Assembly: GCA_025362015.1 (NCBI GenBank)
Contig: JANYIO010000037.1
Location: forward strand, 1 to 37,838
DNA length: 37,838 nucleotides
Direction: 5' to 3'
DNA from: Gammaproteobacteria bacterium
GTDB taxonomy: Bacteria > Pseudomonadota > Gammaproteobacteria > Pseudomonadales > Cellvibrionaceae
Shown here: positions 1-11,230 of the stretch, piece after piece
Layout of the letters: each line of letters starts with the position of its first letter
Numbering within the stretch: position 1 is the first letter of the stretch
The notes under the pieces: model-generated
The model's database searches: none
What the model saw: the letters and a program-made list of their open reading frames with translations, nothing else
Told to the model about the DNA's origin: nothing
Program-made: the position numbers and the translations under genes

Positions 1-1
1 C

Positions 2-3000
2 AGCGATCCGGCGTTGCGCGGTCTGCTTATTGAAGTGAATGCCGGTGGTGATGTAACAAATTTAGGCAATATTATTGCCGAGCGCGGTAATGTCACTTTG
101 GCTGGAATTGCGGTTAATCATTACGGCACAATCAAGGCAACCACATCAGTGGATTTTAATGGCACCGTACGTTTACTGGCGCGAGATAAGGCCAAACCAG
201 ACGATGCTATTGGATCCATTGATCAAGTTTCTGCATTATTGGATCCTGCTACTAATCTAAATACATTGACCGTAACATCTGGTCCTGAACGTTACCGTGT
301 TGCTACGCGTGGTGGTGGTGTCACTATTGGTGAAGGAGCGGTTATTGAAGTCGCTCCCGAATTAGACAGCAAAAAAACTGCTCCTGATGCACAAAAGCAA
401 GGGGTGTCTGGCGTTGAAATTGCCGGCAATACTATTAACCTACAAACAAATGCCAGCATTACTGCCAAAGGTGGCAAAGTCTTTTTGGAAGCAACTGATA
501 ATTTAGAGGCGGTGTTCGATACAACTGGCTACTTATATAAATTACCACCTTTAATCGTCAAAAAACCTAATAAAGTTGAAGAGCCTGAACAAACCCGTCC
601 GAGTCGCATCACCCTGGAAGCGGGTAGTAAAATAGATGTGTCTGGTGTGCAGGTTGATTTACCCATGGAGCGCAATGTAGTACAGGTAGAATTACGTGGC
701 AATGAATTGGCCGATTCACCTTTACAGCGCACGGGTTTTCTTTACGGAAAAAAAGTGTTGGTGGATGCGCGCAAAGGCACACCATTGGCGGATATTGCAG
801 GTGTATTGGCAACAGTGCCAAAACAAGTTGGCGAACGGCTTACGCAAGGCGGCAGTATTCAATTGCGCTCCGCTGGTGATGTGATTGTGCAGGGTGGAGA
901 TAATAAATTGCCAGCTGCGAGCCTGGATGTTTCCGGTGGTGGTATTCATTACGCTGCAGGTTATGTGACTACCACAAATCTTATTTCTGAAGGCAAAGTG
1001 ATTAATATTGCCGATGCAGATCCTAACCGGATTTATACCGGTATTTTGGGTAAAGAAACGGCAACCAATAAACGTTTTAACATTACTACAACCTTCAATA
1101 ATTTTTTTCAAAGCAGTGATCGTGGTGAATTTGTTACAGCTTTTGACCAAGGCAATGTAGCAGGTTCATTTACACTAAAAGCGCAAGCTGCCAGTTTTCA
1201 AGGCACTATTCAGGCCGGTACTTTTTCAGGCCCGGATCAACGCCAACCTGCGAAGACAATTCGCCCCGAATTTGGCAGTTTTAATCTTGAGGTTAACTTA
1301 CAAAACCTGGGTATTTTTCAATCCGATGCTGCGCAAACTTTTATTGTAGATTCACTATTAAAATCAGTTGATGCTTACAAACTTTCAGCAGCAAACCCCA
1401 ATGGCTATTTCGCGACTGATACTTTGGTTCTGCCGCAAGATTTATTTAACAAAAGTGGTTTTGCGCATTACAACCTTAGTGCCCGCAATGGCAGCATTGA
1501 GGTTGCTGATAAAGCTGCCCTGCATTTAGCCGTTGGCGCTAGCTTAAATTTGTTTGCGACTGATCATTTAAGTATTAATGGCAGCATTCAAGCCACCGGT
1601 GGGGCGGTCAGTTTAACGACTGCTGGTAATCAGGGAGTGGGGCCAAACAAAGATCAATATTTTATACCGAATAATCTTGCGACAGATAATTTAAATCGCC
1701 CCATAAATTTTAGTAGTAAAGCGATTATAGATACATCGGGTTCCTGGATTAATGACAATCCGCTGCTTGCCGGTAATGAACAGCAACCGACATCGCAAAC
1801 CTGGATTGATGCAGGTGCGGTTACTTTGAAAGCAGCGGGTGATTTAATATTAGATGCTGGCTCGGCAATAATTGCCAACGGTGGCGGTTGGATAAATCGG
1901 TTAGGCAGTTTTGTGGCGGGTAAAGGCGGCAATATTAGTTTAAGCGCTGTGCTGCTACCTACGTCCTCCAACCGATTGATTAATGAAGCTGCAAAAATTG
2001 ATGTCGGTGCGAACCTCAGTAGCTATGCCTTTAATCAAGGTGGAACCTTAAGTATTACGGCAGCTTCAATTAATATCAGCGAAAATCAAGAGGTGTCTGA
2101 AACACTTCAATTTAATCCAGCGTTTTTTCATGGCGATGATCATATCGGTGGCTTTAGTGCGTTCAACCTCACTGCAAAAGGCACTAAGGAATGGGTGAGT
2201 CATTTTACGTTCAGTAACACTGAATTCACTGACATAAAACTACAATCAAACAATTATTCTACTGGCATCAATAATGTTGGTTTAACAACTAGTTCCACAC
2301 TTAATCTTCTGCCAACGGGCACTAACTTATTGGCGACTTTAGGTAAAGGATTATTACCGAATTACGCGCGTAATCCTGTCAATTTAAGTTTAAGCCTTTC
2401 TGATGCATCCGATTCTAGTTGGCATTTGGTGAATGGGGCACGCACTAATAATTTTGTGGTGCCTAACCTCGTGCGCGTCACTGCGGACCCAAAAGCTAAA
2501 GTAAGTTTTACATCTGATACCAGTTTAGTTTTCGACGGCATCATTAACGCGAATGGCGGTAGTGTTAATTTTACGCAGCAAGGCCATCTAAGTGATTCTG
2601 AATTAGATATCGCGAATTTTGATGATGTGGGAATTTGGTTGGGTAGCAACAGTTTTATTAATGTGAGCTCAACCTTTATTACAACTCCTCCTGGCAGTAA
2701 TGGATTAACAAAAGTTGGAAAAATTGTCGATGCTGGTTCACTAAATTTATCAGTTGATCGCGGCTTTGTTATTGCTGAATCAGGTTCGATTATGGATATT
2801 TCAGCGCAGGCTTATTCCACAGAGCGTTATGTATCTAGCGATAAATTGGGTGCGCATATTGAAACGACTATGCTGGCCGCTAAAGCTGGATCACTTTCAT
2901 TGAAGGCAGCTGAAGGAATTTTGTTTGATGGTGAATTGCGCGCACAGGGAGCTGGCTCGGGTGCGTTAGGCGGCACACTTTCAGTGGAGTTGAATACTAG

Positions 3001-6000
3001 TAGTAGAAATGTTCCTCCTGTAGATATAGGTAAATTTGATAAGTATGATTTTTCTAAAATATCTTTTTCTGATCGCAAAATTATTTTGGTTCCAACGCTT
3101 ACTGATGAAAATGGTAATGCAACATCTTTAATTCCCTTCTCACTAAAGTCTAGTGACCTTGGCAAAGTAGATGCATTACGGGATAGTAAAAAGGGTGAAG
3201 CAAAATTTTCGATTAAAAAATTAATAGAATCCGGTTTGGATTCTTATGTATTTACTACCGGTTATACGGAGCAGCCAAAGGCAGCAGATCAGTTAATCCT
3301 GATTAAAAAATTTGATCCTAATTACATTCCTGCAAGTGGTGTGGGTAAGGTTATGTTTCAAGGTAATGCTGCTTTTGTAGCCGGTCGCAGTATTGATTTT
3401 AATGCAACAACTGTTAGTGCAAGTAATGGCCGTGCTTTAGTCGTTGCACCTTATGTAAAAGTTGGTTTGGCAAATGGCTTGCTGCAAGTCGCCCCTCCTG
3501 AAGGTGTTCCATCCGTAGATAAGGTCACAGGCGGGAATGGTGAGCTGGTTATTGTTGCTAGCGACTTAAAGTCTCTCCGTGATACAGCTCAATTAAGTAC
3601 GGCAGAGTTGAGTAGCAGTTTGTTTACACGAACAACTTCCGACATTTTGCCTTTGCTAAATAGCCCCAAGGCTGACGGTTTGTTAAATTTAGTTGGCAAT
3701 GTTGTGATTCAAGGTGTTGATAATGTGACCCTGGCGAGTGCGGGTGATATCCGCACCAGTGGTTTATTGGTGGGTGATGGTAAAGGGAGCAACGCGCGCT
3801 ACTTTGGTAGCTTTTCAGTTAATAAAAATCTAAGCCTGCAGGCCGATCAAATTTATCCAACGACTTTATCGGAATTTATTTTTGCTTCGGGTCAATATGA
3901 TCTCTTTAACGTAACAAAAAAGGCTTACGCGCTAGATAATCTTAATCGCCTGGATCTTTTGAATACAATAAAGTTTAACGTGGTGTATACGGATGCTAAT
4001 GGAATTGTTCTGCCTCCTAAAAGTGAGCGAGCAACTGTTGCCGAGGCCTATGATTTACTTGAGGGGAAGTTGGGGATAGGTGATGAGATAGGTCGAGCAG
4101 ACTTTTCGAATAATTATGCAATAACGAAAGAAACGATTACAGGTATTATCAATCCGAAAATATCGGGTAATCCCGAGGGTAAAATCACTATACTTTCAGG
4201 TGGAAAATCATCCCCCGTGATGAGTGACGCTGGTAGTTTAATTTTTGATGCTCCCAATATTGAACAGGGTGGTACGGTCAAAGCACCCTTCGGTCGACTT
4301 GTGTTTAACACGCAAGGTGTGAAAGGCTCAGTGGTGATGGGTGAAGGCAGTCTCACGTCGGTTTCTGCTGAGAACACCAGCATTCCTTTTGGTGAGTTAG
4401 ATGCGTCGGGTGCTTTAATCTATGACCCCAATCCTACTGTTGATATTAAAACGGGTGTACGCATATTTCCAAACGGTGTGCGATTATTTACGCAAAGTCC
4501 TGAAGCTAAAGTTGTTGTAAAGTCTGCAAACATCGATTTAAACAAAAGCGCTACGGTGGATTTATCGGGCGGCGGCGACTTGCTTGCCTCCCGTTTTGTG
4601 CCAGGCCCTGGCGGTTCTAAAGATGTATTGGCGGCTGTAAATTCGGGTAAATCATTTGCGGTGGTGCCGAGCATTCAAGGCCAGTATTCTGTTTATGATC
4701 CCGCCATTATTAATGAACCAGGAAATGTTAATTTACATACTGGGCGTAGTCTTGGCGAAAGAGTTTATTTGAGTGGAGCAGCAGGTTTACCTGCAGGAGA
4801 ATACACAATTTTACCGGCACGTTACGCATTATTGCCGGGTGCATTTTTGATTACACCAACAGGTGACGGCCAAGTTTATTCGCAAGGTCAACAAGTTAGG
4901 CGCGTGGATGGTACACCAGTTGTGGCAGGGCGTTTTAGTGTAGCTAATACCGGTGAATACGATAGCCAATACAGTGGGTTTATTATTGAGCCGGGCACTA
5001 TCGCAAAAACTCGTAGCGAATATGTCGTTGCCAACGCGAGTGATTTGTTCGGTGGTGTTGATGCAAAAGGTAACCATAAAAGTTCACCAAGGGATGCCGC
5101 AGGTTTGTCTCTTAGTGCGAGCGCTAGTTTGAACTTGGAAGCAAATGTTATTACCAAGGTTGCAGAGAAAGGCCAAGGATCAGAGCTGGATATTGCGAGC
5201 ACTAACCTATTAATCACCGATAAAATTCTTAGCGACACTAATGCTGTACAAGTATTGGTTAATCAACTAACAGGATTTGATAGCATATTATTGGGCGGAA
5301 CTCGCACTCTTAATAGCGATGGCAGTAGTTCAATTAAAGCCGCTGCACAACAAGTTGAAGTCGCTAAAGATACGCAGTTAAGTGCAGCGAATATATTACT
5401 CGTTGCCAAAGGTGTTGATGCTAAAAAAGGAATCGTAAAACTCAATGGTGGTTCACAAGTAACTGCAACAGGTAGCTTCCAACAACAAAACACAGACGTT
5501 ACCTTTTTTGGGGATTCGCTGCTGAGCGTATCGTCTGGCAAACCCGTTGTTGTTACACAAAACAGTGTCACTCAAGGCGATTTACTGCTCAGTAAAGATT
5601 CCATTATTCACGCGGATAATGGCTCAGTGTTACTCCTTTCCAATGCGCAAACACTGTTAGATGGCAACCTGCAAATGCAGGGGGGCGCACTGAATGTCGG
5701 CGCTGGTCGTGTGAGCCTAGGGCAAGTTAATAATAGTGTTCCAGGTTTAAAATTTACCAATGAAAGTTTGGCCAACCTCAAGGTGGATAGCTTGCAGCTT
5801 ACGAGTGCTACGAGCTTGGATTTGTATGGAACGGTTAATTTAAACTTTGCGGATTTAACTTTGCAAGCCAGCAGCTTACAAGGCTTTAACGGCAATGGTA
5901 CGGCGGTTTTGGACCTCAATGCAGCTAACATTAAGGTTAGTAATAGCCTTACTTTATTGGGCAACTCAACGGCTTTACCGACAGATATTAATGCGATGGC

Positions 6001-9000
6001 CACAGGTCTTGGTAAAGGTAGTTTAACGATAACAGCGGACAAATTTGTGCTAGGTAAAGGCAATCTGGCTATTGGCGGTTTTGAGCAACTTAACTTCACC
6101 GCAGGTACCGCTTTGGTTGGCCAAGGCTCTGGCATTTACCGCAGCTACGGCAGTAAAAATCTCACTTTTACGAGCCCATTACTCACTGGAGTGGGTGCAT
6201 CCAATACGCAACTTTTGGCCGATGGTGTTGTTAAGATCCAAGCCAGTGGCAGCGTTTCCGATGCCACACTGAAAGCCTACAATGGTTTGGGTTCACGTTG
6301 GGCAATGAGCGGCACTGCGATTGAATACACCGGCAATGCCATTTTGCCAAGTGGCGAATTATCCATGAGTGCGGTGGGTACACATGGTGAAAATCTCAAC
6401 CTAGGCAGCGGCGCAAAAATAGATGTATCAGGTCGTGCAGTCATGTTTGATGATGTTAGAGCTACCTCAAATGGCGGTAGCATTAAACTAACGAGTGCGA
6501 GTGGCAATGTTGTTTTGGATAAGAATGCTAGTTTGAATATTTCTGGCGTTGCGGATAGCGATAGTAAACACCGAGATGGTAGTGATGCAGGCAAGCTGAG
6601 CATTCAGGCGCTGGCAGGAAATGCAGAATTGGCTGGCAGTATTACCGCAGCATCCGGTGAAAAAAATAAAGGTGGTAGTTTGGATCTTGCCTTAAAAACA
6701 GTTGCAGAATTTAGCAGTTTAATTAAACAAGTTGTGGCTGGAAATTTTAACGAAGCCTTTGGTTTGCGTGTAAGTACCGGCGATTTAGCACTAAAAGAAA
6801 ATGAGCAATTAAAAGCACATAGTATCTCCCTCACTGCAGATAGCGGTAGCATCAACATTGCTGGAAACTTAAATGCTTCTGGCGAGAAAGGTCAGATAAG
6901 CCTAAATGCCAGTAAAGATCTTACTTTAGAAAGTACTGCACAACTTAATGCAGCATCAACTATCGACACTAAGGGAGGTAAGGTATTTTTGGGTAGCAGT
7001 AATGGCTTCATCAACATTACTGAAGGGGCGCAAATTGATGTGTATGGTGGTGGAAGCGTAACACTCCGTGCCTCTCGAACTCAAAATGGTAAAATTATAA
7101 GCGGAAATCAAGTAGGGAATGATGTCGCCATAAATTTGCAAGGTACTGGAGGCTTTAATTTATTATCAGTAATAAAAACTGGCGTGGCAACAGTCAATGT
7201 AAATGCCGTTAAGATTTACGACATTCTTGCATCAACATCTGAAATTTTTAATACGGATGTGAATGGCAATTCAACGCAAATGGACGCCACAGCAACATTA
7301 AATTATTTAGCACGCATGCCTTTTGGTGCGACTTGTGGGGCTGATGAGGGATGCAGCTTATTGATTAAATCAGGCGAAAGTTTTAGTAGTTTAGTTTATT
7401 ACCCAACCATCGAAAAAGGAGATCCTATTCCTGTCGATGCAATCTGTGGAGTTACTAATGGATGTTCATATAATTATACGGTAAATGATACCGCGTCGAC
7501 TATTGCAAATATCGACACTAAAAATTATATGATAGAAAATAATGCAAAAAATATGGAAATTCGCTTGTTTGGAAAATTTGAATCAAATGATAATTACCAT
7601 CTAAAACCTGAACTCGAATTGCAATCTAAAGGGAGTATTACCGTTGATAAATCAATTGATTTTGGTGAAGGTCTTGGGGTTGTTCAAAGTCAACCAGAAA
7701 TCATAGCAACAAATTCTGGCGATTCTCTCATCGTTCAAACATTTTATGTCGATAATGATACGGTTGATTCCCTTTGGCGATTTAATGATGTGCTAACAAC
7801 AGAGAAAATTTTTGATGCTAGTCAAGGACAAAATAGTGACTTTACTCGACATGTAAATGGTGAGGCGGGTGTATTGACGCTTCGAGCGAATCAAGATATT
7901 AATTTTACGGCAAATTTATCCGATGGTTTTGTAAAGAGTTACTCTGCAAGTCAATTTGTTGCTGATAGCCAGCTACCGAGTGCAAGTAATCCTAATCAAG
8001 GTTTTAGAAGCCAACTCAGTAATGAAAAAAATGGATGGAGTTATAGTTTTACTTCAGGGGCTGATACAAATAGTGCCGACGTTAGTGCTGTTAATTCTTC
8101 AGGAAAAATTAGTATTGCAAAAGAAGTTACAGTAAGGACAAGTGTGGGAGACATTAGTCTGTCAGCCGGAGGAAATTTACAAACTGGATTCCATTCTTCC
8201 ATTTACACTTCAGGTCGTGCAACTGATAAAGGTTTTTACGACACAATTGCAAAAGATGAAGATATTTTTGATGGCCTTGTTATGGCCAATGCTAATTATG
8301 CATTCAATGGTGGAAATATTCGCCTGAATGTGGGTAATGATATTGAAGCAGAAGAATCTACTCAATCGGTTAACGATTGGTTGCAACATGCAGGCGGCAT
8401 CGTTAGCGGAGATGCAGATCATTTTTCGTTTGGTACTTATATCCCTACGACATGGGCGGTAGTGTATGAATATTTCAGACAAGGCGTAGCTACTCTCGGC
8501 GGTGGCGATGTAAATATTAGTGCCGGAGGCAGTATAAAAAATGTAACCGTCGCGTTAGCAACCACTGGGAAAAATATAAGTCAGTACGATGAAAAAAGTG
8601 GCAAAGTAGAAGCAGCTTCAGATAAAACTATTTTAATTCAAGGTGGTGGCGATCTTAAAGTAGAGGCAGGAGCCGATATGGTTGGCGGTGATTATTTTGT
8701 TGCGAAAGGGAAGGGTGATATTCGTGTAGGTGGTAGTATTCTTTCATCGACAAATGGAGTTGCTACAGCATTTGAAATTGCGGATAGCGATATTTCAATT
8801 TTATCAGGCGGTAATATAATACTCGGTAATGTTACTAACCCCACAGTGCAAAAAATTAGTTCATATCAAACTGGAACTTTTGGTCTAGGCTTGAGTGGTG
8901 GTACTACTACAAATAATTACACCAGTAATTTCTTTACTTATGGCAGTGATTCGGCGCTCAACCTCACCTCGCTATCTGGAAATGTGTCTATATTAGCTAA

Positions 9001-11185
9001 GACTGCAAAGTCACAAGATACAGTGCCTTTTGTCAATAATAATGCAAACGATACTCCGGAAAATATATATCCTGCTCAGTTACATGTTAGTGCACTACAG
9101 GGTAATGTTGATATTGCGAACACAATGGGTGGTATTAATTTATACCCATCAAGTAAAGGTAATTTAAGACTTTATGCACAAAATAATGTAACAACCGAAA
9201 ATGGTCTCTATATTAATGTAACCGATATTGACCCTACGCTTTTACCTTCAATAGTTAACCCTTTAGGTAGCACAGAGTGGCTCAAAGCATTCAGTGTTAC
9301 TACGATAGCAACTAAAGCTATCGACCCTGTGTTACAGATGCATGCTGAAGCGCCTCTTTACTCTGACAGTGATAATGGTACAAAACATGAACCTGTTAGA
9401 GTCGTTGCACAAAAGGGTGATATTACAAATCTTCGCTTAATTTCACCAACACACGCGTGGGTTTCAGCAGGGCGTGATATTAGTAATGTCACCTTCGAGT
9501 TTCAAAATGTAAACCAAAGTGATGTGAGCATCGTAAAAGCAGGGCGCGATATTGTTTTCGGAACACCACGTAACGTAATAACAAATTTGGTGGATGAAAA
9601 TTCAGCTACGCAAGGAATCGATATTACTGGCTACGGTAGTTTGGACGTGATCGCCGGCCGCAATATTTCTTTAGGCGCATCACGCGGTATTCAATCCATC
9701 GGTGCACAACGTAATCCGAATTTAATTAAAAATGGGTTTGGTGAAGAGTCTGGTGCTGATATTAATTTATGGGCTGGTATTAAAACATCGCCAGACTATT
9801 CAAGCTTCGCTGCCAATTATATTGGGGTGTTCAGTGCAATTGAAGGTGCGACCACCACTGAGCAGTTAATTAATACGGTATTAAATTTAAATACCAGTGT
9901 GCGTGCGAATGCTGAACATTTTATAAAATCAGTTAGCAGCGTTACTCATCGCGATTATTTTTCAGGGGTTAAATCACAAAGCGTTTCTGATGCGGAAATG
10001 GGCGCTTATGTTACTGCGGCGCGTTCAGATTTTGAAAACTTAAATAAAGTTAAACAACAACAAATCGCATTCCGTATTGCAAACTCTCGCAGTGATAATT
10101 ACGCCGGTGATTTAATTGAACTCGTGACCTCGGCGCGTTTTGGCGGTGACTTATTGGATGTGGATGGAAAAAAATTAGATGCAGCAGCGCTACTAAATAA
10201 ACCTATCGCTGAGCAATATCAATTAGCACTTACAGCTTTCAAAGCAGCATCTATTTATGCGCAGCGCCAATTAATTTTGCAAACCTATTTTAATGAAATT
10301 AAACAAGGCGGTATTCAAGATGCGTCGGGTGCGATCGTGGATAAAACAAAAGATGGTTTTATCCGTAGTACAACAGCGATTAATACCTTGTTTCCCACAA
10401 AAGATGCAACAGCCACTAAACCCTCAGATAATTTCAAAGGTGATATCAGTTTAATTTTTAGTACCGTGCAAACCCAGCAAGGAGGCAATGTGAATTTAAT
10501 TGCACCGGGCGGTGGTGTTGACGTGGGCGCGGCAGCCATTGGTGGCGGCGTGAGTAGAGACTCTTCCAAATTAGGTTTAATTGCGTTACGTAACGGCAGT
10601 GTCAATGCCACAGTGAATGGATTTACAACAACTAGCGATACTGATGCCGCAAAAAAACAAGGCTATAGCATTCGCGTAAATGCCTCACGTGTTTTTGCGT
10701 TAGACGGCGGCGATATTTTGTTGTGGTCAACCGATGGTGACATTGATGCGGGTCGCGGTGCTAAATCAGCGCTCTCTGTTCCACCACCGGTTATTCTCGA
10801 AGACGGTTCTGTGAATTTCCAGGCCGCTGTTTCCGGCAGTGGTATTCGTAACTCGCGCTTTACAGCAGATCGCTCACCCGGTGCCGTTTATTTATTTGCA
10901 CCAACCGGCGTTGTCAATGCAGGCGATGCCGGTATTGGCTCGCAAGGCGATGTATTGATTGCAGCGCAACAAGTGATAGGTGCAGACAACATCGATGTAG
11001 GTGGAGTTTCTATCGGGATCCCAGTGACTACTGGCGTATCGGCAGGTGTGGCGTCTGCGGGTGCTTCTACCAATTCGGCAACAGATTCAGTCGCAAAAGA
11101 TTCGCTGGGTGGCGGATTGGCGGAAACGCTTGATCAGAAAGGCTCAGCGTTTGTCACCATTGATATTTTGGGTTTTGATTTTTAA
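2..11185 (+). CDS. Filamentous haemagglutinin family TpsA exoprotein, 5'-truncated by window edge
   Basis: This is the C-terminal 3727 residues of a very large secreted beta-helix protein. The reading frame is open from base 2, so the Sec signal and the N-terminal TPS (haemagglutination activity) domain lie outside the window. The body is a long run of short Gly/Asn/Ser-rich repeats such as AGRDIS, LSAGGNL and GGNVNL, alternating with hydrophobic strand residues, which is typical of right-handed parallel beta-helices. The last ~600 residues look like the conserved C-terminal region of the DUF3739 filamentous haemagglutinin family: QTQQGGNVNLIAPGGGVDVG, then ALDGGDILLWSTDGDIDAGR, then SGSGIR, ending in VTIDILGFDF. 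The only cysteines I noticed are two CGxxxGC pairs near 7334 and 7445. The next gene encodes a TpsB transporter, its expected partner. Likely role: exported adhesin or biofilm surface protein. The family call is firm; the ligand is unknown. Confidence 0.93.
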   Translation, partial: SDPALRGLLIEVNAGGDVTNLGNIIAERGNVTLAGIAVNHYGTIKATTSVDFNGTVRLLARDKAKPDDAIGSIDQVSALLDPATNLNTLTVTSGPERYRVATRGGGVTIGEGAVIEVAPELDSKKTAPDAQKQGVSGVEIAGNTINLQTNASITAKGGKVFLEATDNLEAVFDTTGYLYKLPPLIVKKPNKVEEPEQTRPSRITLEAGSKIDVSGVQVDLPMERNVVQVELRGNELADSPLQRTGFLYGKKVLVDARKGTPLADIAGVLATVPKQVGERLTQGGSIQLRSAGDVIVQGGDNKLPAASLDVSGGGIHYAAGYVTTTNLISEGKVINIADADPNRIYTGILGKETATNKRFNITTTFNNFFQSSDRGEFVTAFDQGNVAGSFTLKAQAASFQGTIQAGTFSGPDQRQPAKTIRPEFGSFNLEVNLQNLGIFQSDAAQTFIVDSLLKSVDAYKLSAANPNGYFATDTLVLPQDLFNKSGFAHYNLSARNGSIEVADKAALHLAVGASLNLFATDHLSINGSIQATGGAVSLTTAGNQGVGPNKDQYFIPNNLATDNLNRPINFSSKAIIDTSGSWINDNPLLAGNEQQPTSQTWIDAGAVTLKAAGDLILDAGSAIIANGGGWINRLGSFVAGKGGNISLSAVLLPTSSNRLINEAAKIDVGANLSSYAFNQGGTLSITAASINISENQEVSETLQFNPAFFHGDDHIGGFSAFNLTAKGTKEWVSHFTFSNTEFTDIKLQSNNYSTGINNVGLTTSSTLNLLPTGTNLLATLGKGLLPNYARNPVNLSLSLSDASDSSWHLVNGARTNNFVVPNLVRVTADPKAKVSFTSDTSLVFDGIINANGGSVNFTQQGHLSDSELDIANFDDVGIWLGSNSFINVSSTFITTPPGSNGLTKVGKIVDAGSLNLSVDRGFVIAESGSIMDISAQAYSTERYVSSDKLGAHIETTMLAAKAGSLSLKAAEGILFDGELRAQGAGSGALGGTLSVELNTSSRNVPPVDIGKFDKYDFSKISFSDRKIILVPTLTDENGNATSLIPFSLKSSDLGKVDALRDSKKGEAKFSIKKLIESGLDSYVFTTGYTEQPKAADQLILIKKFDPNYIPASGVGKVMFQGNAAFVAGRSIDFNATTVSASNGRALVVAPYVKVGLANGLLQVAPPEGVPSVDKVTGGNGELVIVASDLKSLRDTAQLSTAELSSSLFTRTTSDILPLLNSPKADGLLNLVGNVVIQGVDNVTLASAGDIRTSGLLVGDGKGSNARYFGSFSVNKNLSLQADQIYPTTLSEFIFASGQYDLFNVTKKAYALDNLNRLDLLNTIKFNVVYTDANGIVLPPKSERATVAEAYDLLEGKLGIGDEIGRADFSNNYAITKETITGIINPKISGNPEGKITILSGGKSSPVMSDAGSLIFDAPNIEQGGTVKAPFGRLVFNTQGVKGSVVMGEGSLTSVSAENTSIPFGELDASGALIYDPNPTVDIKTGVRIFPNGVRLFTQSPEAKVVVKSANIDLNKSATVDLSGGGDLLASRFVPGPGGSKDVLAAVNSGKSFAVVPSIQGQYSVYDPAIINEPGNVNLHTGRSLGERVYLSGAAGLPAGEYTILPARYALLPGAFLITPTGDGQVYSQGQQVRRVDGTPVVAGRFSVANTGEYDSQYSGFIIEPGTIAKTRSEYVVANASDLFGGVDAKGNHKSSPRDAAGLSLSASASLNLEANVITKVAEKGQGSELDIASTNLLITDKILSDTNAVQVLVNQLTGFDSILLGGTRTLNSDGSSSIKAAAQQVEVAKDTQLSAANILLVAKGVDAKKGIVKLNGGSQVTATGSFQQQNTDVTFFGDSLLSVSSGKPVVVTQNSVTQGDLLLSKDSIIHADNGSVLLLSNAQTLLDGNLQMQGGALNVGAGRVSLGQVNNSVPGLKFTNESLANLKVDSLQLTSATSLDLYGTVNLNFADLTLQASSLQGFNGNGTAVLDLNAANIKVSNSLTLLGNSTALPTDINAMATGLGKGSLTITADKFVLGKGNLAIGGFEQLNFTAGTALVGQGSGIYRSYGSKNLTFTSPLLTGVGASNTQLLADGVVKIQASGSVSDATLKAYNGLGSRWAMSGTAIEYTGNAILPSGELSMSAVGTHGENLNLGSGAKIDVSGRAVMFDDVRATSNGGSIKLTSASGNVVLDKNASLNISGVADSDSKHRDGSDAGKLSIQALAGNAELAGSITAASGEKNKGGSLDLALKTVAEFSSLIKQVVAGNFNEAFGLRVSTGDLALKENEQLKAHSISLTADSGSINIAGNLNASGEKGQISLNASKDLTLESTAQLNAASTIDTKGGKVFLGSSNGFINITEGAQIDVYGGGSVTLRASRTQNGKIISGNQVGNDVAINLQGTGGFNLLSVIKTGVATVNVNAVKIYDILASTSEIFNTDVNGNSTQMDATATLNYLARMPFGATCGADEGCSLLIKSGESFSSLVYYPTIEKGDPIPVDAICGVTNGCSYNYTVNDTASTIANIDTKNYMIENNAKNMEIRLFGKFESNDNYHLKPELELQSKGSITVDKSIDFGEGLGVVQSQPEIIATNSGDSLIVQTFYVDNDTVDSLWRFNDVLTTEKIFDASQGQNSDFTRHVNGEAGVLTLRANQDINFTANLSDGFVKSYSASQFVADSQLPSASNPNQGFRSQLSNEKNGWSYSFTSGADTNSADVSAVNSSGKISIAKEVTVRTSVGDISLSAGGNLQTGFHSSIYTSGRATDKGFYDTIAKDEDIFDGLVMANANYAFNGGNIRLNVGNDIEAEESTQSVNDWLQHAGGIVSGDADHFSFGTYIPTTWAVVYEYFRQGVATLGGGDVNISAGGSIKNVTVALATTGKNISQYDEKSGKVEAASDKTILIQGGGDLKVEAGADMVGGDYFVAKGKGDIRVGGSILSSTNGVATAFEIADSDISILSGGNIILGNVTNPTVQKISSYQTGTFGLGLSGGTTTNNYTSNFFTYGSDSALNLTSLSGNVSILAKTAKSQDTVPFVNNNANDTPENIYPAQLHVSALQGNVDIANTMGGINLYPSSKGNLRLYAQNNVTTENGLYINVTDIDPTLLPSIVNPLGSTEWLKAFSVTTIATKAIDPVLQMHAEAPLYSDSDNGTKHEPVRVVAQKGDITNLRLISPTHAWVSAGRDISNVTFEFQNVNQSDVSIVKAGRDIVFGTPRNVITNLVDENSATQGIDITGYGSLDVIAGRNISLGASRGIQSIGAQRNPNLIKNGFGEESGADINLWAGIKTSPDYSSFAANYIGVFSAIEGATTTEQLINTVLNLNTSVRANAEHFIKSVSSVTHRDYFSGVKSQSVSDAEMGAYVTAARSDFENLNKVKQQQIAFRIANSRSDNYAGDLIELVTSARFGGDLLDVDGKKLDAAALLNKPIAEQYQLALTAFKAASIYAQRQLILQTYFNEIKQGGIQDASGAIVDKTKDGFIRSTTAINTLFPTKDATATKPSDNFKGDISLIFSTVQTQQGGNVNLIAPGGGVDVGAAAIGGGVSRDSSKLGLIALRNGSVNATVNGFTTTSDTDAAKKQGYSIRVNASRVFALDGGDILLWSTDGDIDAGRGAKSALSVPPPVILEDGSVNFQAAVSGSGIRNSRFTADRSPGAVYLFAPTGVVNAGDAGIGSQGDVLIAAQQVIGADNIDVGGVSIGIPVTTGVSAGVASAGASTNSATDSVAKDSLGGGLAETLDQKGSAFVTIDILGFDF

Positions 11186-11230
11186 TTGAGAGTTTTTTTT
11201 CAACTATTTAGTTAGCATAATTTTTTACGC

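Noticed and set aside
292-11073. Many 60-175-codon minus-strand frames inside the adhesin gene
   Set aside because: They lie antisense to a continuous 3727-codon frame, have no ribosome-binding sites, and their translations are low-complexity shadows of the Gly/Asn/Ser repeats.
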